A stretch of 64,000 nt of DNA from Castor canadensis (Eukaryota; Chordata; Mammalia; Rodentia; Castoridae). The notes beneath the pieces are model-generated. The model ran no database searches. It saw nothing but the letters and a program-made list of their open reading frames with translations, and was not told the origin of the DNA. The stretch is taken from NCBI RefSeq assembly GCF_047511655.1, contig NC_133391.1:133518906-133582905 (forward strand), read 5' to 3'. Shown here piece after piece: positions 59,509 to 64,000 of this stretch. Within the stretch, counting starts at the first letter, position 1. The number at the start of each line of letters is the position of its first letter. The translations under genes and the position numbers were made by a program.

Positions 59509-60045
59509 CAAAGAACCCTACCCAACAGCAGATTCTTTTGCCAGGAAAGACAGATATAAAAGGAACCTGGTCAGATACTCTCAAAGCTTGTTAGTCCCTA
59601 TCCCAATATGGCTGCCCCACATCTATCTGTAGGACTTGAGGAGAGTTTAAAAACACAGCACTGAGAGATTCTCCAAAGAATAACGACATTTATTTAGGAT
59701 TGACAGAGTATTACAATGAGAATGCACGTGCCACACTTAACTGTGGATGCATTCAAGGAGATTGGCAATGGGAAGGTTTCAAGGAAAAAAGGGAGAAATT
59801 TACATTAGCAACTTGGATACTAAGCTCTATGATCAAGGAGGCCCAAGGCAAGGCTTGGTCTCAGCTCATTGGTGGAGGTGCCATTGCTGGGCAAGTGTTC
59901 TGTAGTGAACATCTTTTCTGAATTGTTGCAACCTTGAAGACTATTAAAAATAAATTTTGTTATATAAATCTGAGAATATATATATGAGACCTACAAAGCA
60001 TGGGGCATGTGTAGAAGGAGAAGAAATTTGCTGGACCTTTAGAAA
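59509..60045. other. Intergenic, nothing identified
   Basis: No gene or repeat that I can support. Confidence 0.4.
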
Positions 60046-60272
60046 AATTTTTTATTTTTTTCTGATTCAACTCAGGCTTCAAACTCGGGGTTTTGTGCTT
60101 GTAAAGCAGTTACTCTAACCACCACTTGAGCCTCCAGTCCATTTTGTTCTGGTTATTTGGAGATGGGGGGGTCTAACAAACTATTTGCCTGGGCTAGTCT
60201 TGAACCATGATCCTCCTGATCTTAGCCTTTCCTATAGCTAGGATTACAGGTGTGAGCCACAGCATCTGGCAG
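60046..60272 (-). mobile_element. Composite SINE (tRNA-like plus B1-like)
   Basis: Inverted: a T-rich end, a tRNA-like unit (ggcttcaaactcggggtttt, accacttgagcctccagtcc), then a 7SL-like unit (gatcctcctgatcttagcct, gctaggattacaggtgtgag). Same design as the SINE at 53680-53907 but without the microsatellite linker. Confidence 0.85.
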
Positions 60273-61994
60273 TCTTTTTTTTTTTTTTAAAGAAAGTTCT
60301 TGAGAACCTACTTACCTTAGACAGACGTGAGCCTTCCTCTTCATAATTTCCCAGCTTCCCCAACTCCAAATTTGACTGGGCTCTGATCAAAATAAATAAA
60401 TAAAAATCTTTCATCTTGGTGTGTTCCACTTTTCACAGGCTCAAAAGCAAACTGCCTGGCAGGAGGCCTTGGGGGCTTCTCTGTAAGACGCCTCAGATTC
60501 ATACCTGGTCTTTCCTCTCTGGTTGCCTGGGAACTGATGGGGTCTCTTACTGTGCAAACCTTCCTACACCTTCCTGCTCAGCATGTCCTGACCCAGGGCA
60601 TCCCCCAGACCCCATCCAGTATCAGATGCCTCTGAGGGTTCTGTCCAGGGTGAAGATATAACTCAGGAAGAAGAAAAGGAGAAACAGAAGTGGGTAGAGC
60701 AAGTAGGAGACAGAAAATAAAGGTAAGAACAAGGAGCAAGTAGAAAGAAACAAGAAAGAACATAATTTATGCCCGCTGTGTTATGTGCTGACATCATACA
60801 TCTCCTCATTTTAAAAATACCTAAAAGTTCTTAGGAAAGAATAACAGGATTATATCCTGAAACAATTCAGTTTTGTTGTGAAAGTTTGTTTCCCATGAAA
60901 ATGATGAAATAAAGGTGGGAAGTTTTTGACTAGCTAAGAGATCTGTCAAGTATTTAGACTTTACTCAACCCGCCTCACTGTTCATTTTTTTTCCAAATGC
61001 AGTCAATCATGGAGGTATGACCAGTGCCAACTGGGTCATCCATCCAAAAATGCCTGCATAGAGCTTTCTTCTCAGTGTGTTGTTCCTGGGGAATGAGCTA
61101 ACGGAACAGACAGATCTCAATTCTTTCCAACAAAGTGCTTCCTGACTTGTATCCTCAGAGAGAGGATACTTGTCCTGCTCACAAGTAGTCAGAGAACATG
61201 TTCTGGAAAGGAGAGCTCTGAAAACATAAGAGGGGCCCATTTTCCAAAAAGGGGGAAGAAAAATAGGTGACCAATTGATTGCCAATTTTTTTCTAGGTAA
61301 AATGTGTAATTACTTAACAGTGAAAGGTCATTGTGAAATGGAGAAGAAAATGATGAATTATGATATGTGCATTGTGGGAGGAAGAACTAGAGGAGAATGT
61401 TAACAATTGAATCTTATAAAAACTCATTGGTTTTCACCACCATTCTTGACAAGAGAAAGGGGCAAAATAGAATGTCAAAATTGACACAATAACTTAGGAA
61501 AATAGAAAAACATAGGTCAATAGAAGTAAGCGACAATTTCTATTCTGAAAGTCTAGAGCCATCTGGTTGTCTTAAAGATACTGTCACAAAAAATAAACCT
61601 TAATAAAATTGCCACAAACTTACTAGGCTCTTCTTTCTAAATAAATAAACAGGATTGAGTAAAGATTATTGCTTCAATATTTGGGTAAATTCCAAGAATA
61701 GCTCATATTTCTAAAATTAAAGCCAGCTCAATTTAAAAGTTTTATGAAAAGCTTAACTGGGGCTGTTTCTGAATTAAACCCAAAAAAATTCAGCTTGATC
61801 TGTTCTATTTAGAGTTATCTGTTTTTACCTCTATCAGAAAGATTACCCTGAAGGGAAAGAAAGGGCCTTTGTTCCTTTATGCATGAAGAACATGTTCTGA
61901 AAATATAGACATCCAATATTTATCCAAGCAAGCGTTTAAAGTGCTCTTTTGTGAGATCTATATACGTAGTATAAGTGCTAAGAATGCATTGGAA
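60273..61994. other. Intergenic, nothing identified
   Basis: About 1.7 kb without a supported gene or repeat. Frames up to 92 codons show no domain. Confidence 0.4.
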
Positions 61995-62310
61995 GTGTGT
62001 ATTAATTATCTACGCCTGCATTTAAAAAAAAATTACCCCAACCCTTAAGAGCTTCAAACAGCCTTTGTTATCTCACATAGTCTCTAGGGTCAAAAATCCA
62101 GGGGTGGCTTAGGTGGATGATTCTGACTCATGAAATTGTCATTAATCTATCACCTCAGGCTGAAGTCTGCTGAAGACTTGACAGGAGCTGGAGAATCTGA
62201 TTCCAAGCTTATTTACATGGTGCTTGACAGCCGTCAATCTCTTACCACTTGAGATTCTCACTACATGGCAGTTGGCTTCCCATAGAGTGAGGGATAAGAG
62301 ATAGAAGCTA
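61995..62310 (-). mobile_element. Old LTR-like repeat (inverted)
   Basis: The order gtgtattaattatctacgcc, aaattaccccaacccttaag, ttatctcacatagtctctag, ggtggcttaggtggatgatt, catggcagttggcttcccat is that of a common mammal-wide repeat read in reverse. The family is not assigned. Confidence 0.5.
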
Positions 62311-62744
62311 CAATGCCTTTTATACCCTGATTTTGGAAGCGACATTCCATATCGCTTCTCACACATTCTGTCACACAGATGGATTCTGGTTAAATGTGAG
62401 AGGGGACAATACAAGGAGGTGAGTACCAGGAAGAGACCATCTTGTGGGCTGGCTTTCAGAGTCAGCCCTCAGGTCCTCCATGAATCATGTCTCTTCCATG
62501 TATAAAATACACTCATTCTATCCTGGTACTTTGAAAGTTTTCATCCCATTATAATGTTGGCTCAAAGTCTTGTCATTTACATCAGATCTTGGTGCACATG
62601 AGGTCTCTCAGGTATACTTCCTTAAGTACAGTTCCTCTCAGTCTAAAAACCTGTGACCAAAAGAGCCAGCATGCACACACCCAGAAAAAATGATGGAAGA
62701 GGAATGGTATAAACACCTGCATGAATTATTAATCCAAAGGGTAC

Positions 62745-62800
62745 AGGGTTGGAGGAGTGGCTCAAGTGTAGTGTGTCTGTCTAGCAAGTACAAGACCCTG
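62745..62800 (+). mobile_element. Partial tRNA-like SINE
   Basis: Contains gttggaggagtggctcaagt and ctgtctagcaagtacaagac, then loses similarity before the B box. Confidence 0.7.
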
Positions 62801-62979
62801 TGAATCTTCTATAAATTTTGTCAGGTCATTTCCATTAGACAAAAGTCACACTCCAAAATTTTCAAGATGAAACCTTTTCCATCTTGGGATTCTGCTGAAG
62901 GGAGATGCTCTTATGCTTCTTAGAAGCCTTATTTTTGAGAGGATCTGTGAGCCATGATCTTAAAACTTTAGAAGACTGC

Positions 62980-63370
62980 CATGGCTTAAATGGTGAGTGT
63001 CCCCCAAATGCCCATATGTTAAAGACCTGATTCTCAGTGTGGCACTATTGGGAGGTGGTAGAACTTTTAGGAAGTAGGGCCTGGTGGGAGGGCTTTAGGT
63101 CATTGGGGTCATATCCTCAATATGACTCCTGGGTGTCTCTCTGTCTTTTTCTTTGCTCTGGTTGAACATACAATCATTTGCTTACTGATGACACATAGGC
63201 TCACCAGTGCCATCACCATGCACTGTTAGGTGAGGGAGTCAAGGGGAAATTCTTGCTGAGTCTGCCCTTCATTATTTGGACTTTGAACCTTCAAAATTGT
63301 GATCTAACTATACCTTTTCTTTTTATGTTAGATGCTTTGGGGATTTTATTATAGTAATACAAATCTAATA
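62980..63370 (+). mobile_element. MaLR-like solo LTR, copy 5
   Basis: Same family as 399-752: gtgtcccccaaatgcccata, attgggaggtggtagaactt, gaagtagggcctggtgggag, ggtcattggggtcatat. The 3' third is more diverged. Confidence 0.65.
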
Positions 63371-64000
63371 TAAAGGCCTACTGTATGACTCTCTGAGGCA
63401 CTACTTTTAACCTTTCTGAGGTCATACTAACGGATTTTATAGTCATTCCCTCAGCTTCATCTTTAGGCCATGTTTCCATGGCAATACCCTGGAATTGACC
63501 TTTGCAGTTAAACCATTTCTTAATTTTAGAATTGTTTGCTATTTGTACAATCTGGGAATTTTTACAACTAAGAAGTCCTGGCTCTTTCTTTATTTAGCTT
63601 ATCTGTCTCCTCTTGCATTTTATTATAAGGGACTGGAAGAAACCAGGTGGCACCTTCAACACTCTGGCTGAAAATTTCCTTAGTTAGATCACCCAGTTCA
63701 TTGCGAACATTTTCTGCTTTCCACATTACTGTAAACAACATGTAAGAATTCCCTGTCCTTCTGTTCTCAATAAGATTTATCTCACTTTCTTTTAAACCTC
63801 AACCAGCAGCCTGGCCAAAGTTCAAAATTCTACCAACAGTCTATTCAAGGCTACTTAGGCTTTCACTACCATGCTCTGTAAATTCTTTCCAGCTACCTCC
63901 ACTGCCTAGGTCCAAAGCCATGCCTACATTTTAGGTATTGATTATGGTAGTCCCACATTCACAGGTATGAATATCTATAAATAGTTATATATTATAATAT
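63371..64000. other. Intergenic, nothing identified
   Basis: No gene or repeat that I can support up to the end of the window. Confidence 0.4.

Noticed and set aside
1..64000. CRISPR arrays, operons, riboswitches or prokaryotic signals
   Set aside because: None present; the repeat content and gene structure are mammalian.

Overview
The window is mammalian nuclear DNA, almost certainly from a rodent. It holds one intact protein-coding gene, a single-exon HSPB3 on the minus strand at 7473-7931, with a TATA box, a MEF2-type element and a poly(A) signal. Everything else that can be identified is interspersed repeat. The tRNA-like and 7SL/B1-like composite SINEs, together with the L1 3'-end type, suggest a castorimorph rodent such as a beaver. 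That assignment rests on recognising the repeat style and was not tested by any search.

Layout. 1-7.3 kb: intergenic DNA with LTRs that look like the ERVL-MaLR group, including one LTR inserted in another. 7.3-8.3 kb: HSPB3 and its promoter. 8.3-12.4 kb: sparse SINEs and an old LTR. 12.4-22 kb: a long plus-strand LINE-1 with a 5' region, ORF1 and ORF2, broken by stops and frameshifts and interrupted by two further L1 3' ends, one of which carries a short 3' transduction. 22-37 kb: intergenic DNA with MIR, MaLR, Tigger-like, L1 and SINE copies. 37.2-38.6 kb: a 5'-truncated L1 with a perfect 18-bp target-site duplication. 38.6-45.2 kb: a MER2/Tigger element, MIRs, antisense L1 pieces and an (AT)n tract. 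45.24-54.21 kb: a class I (gammaretrovirus-like) endogenous provirus on the minus strand with both LTRs, a proline-tRNA-type primer binding site, decayed gag, pol and env, and three later insertions. 54.2-64 kb: SINEs, old LTRs and a short L1 with a twin-priming inversion.

HSPB3 is transcribed leftwards, so about 56 kb of the window lies upstream of it. In other mammals HSPB3 lies between SNX18 (downstream) and ARL15 (upstream) across long intergenic distances, and no exon of either was recognised here. No undescribed gene system was found. The most informative content is the layered record of retrotransposition: nested insertions, 3' transduction, a 5' inversion, a SINE trimer and a dated series of events inside the provirus.
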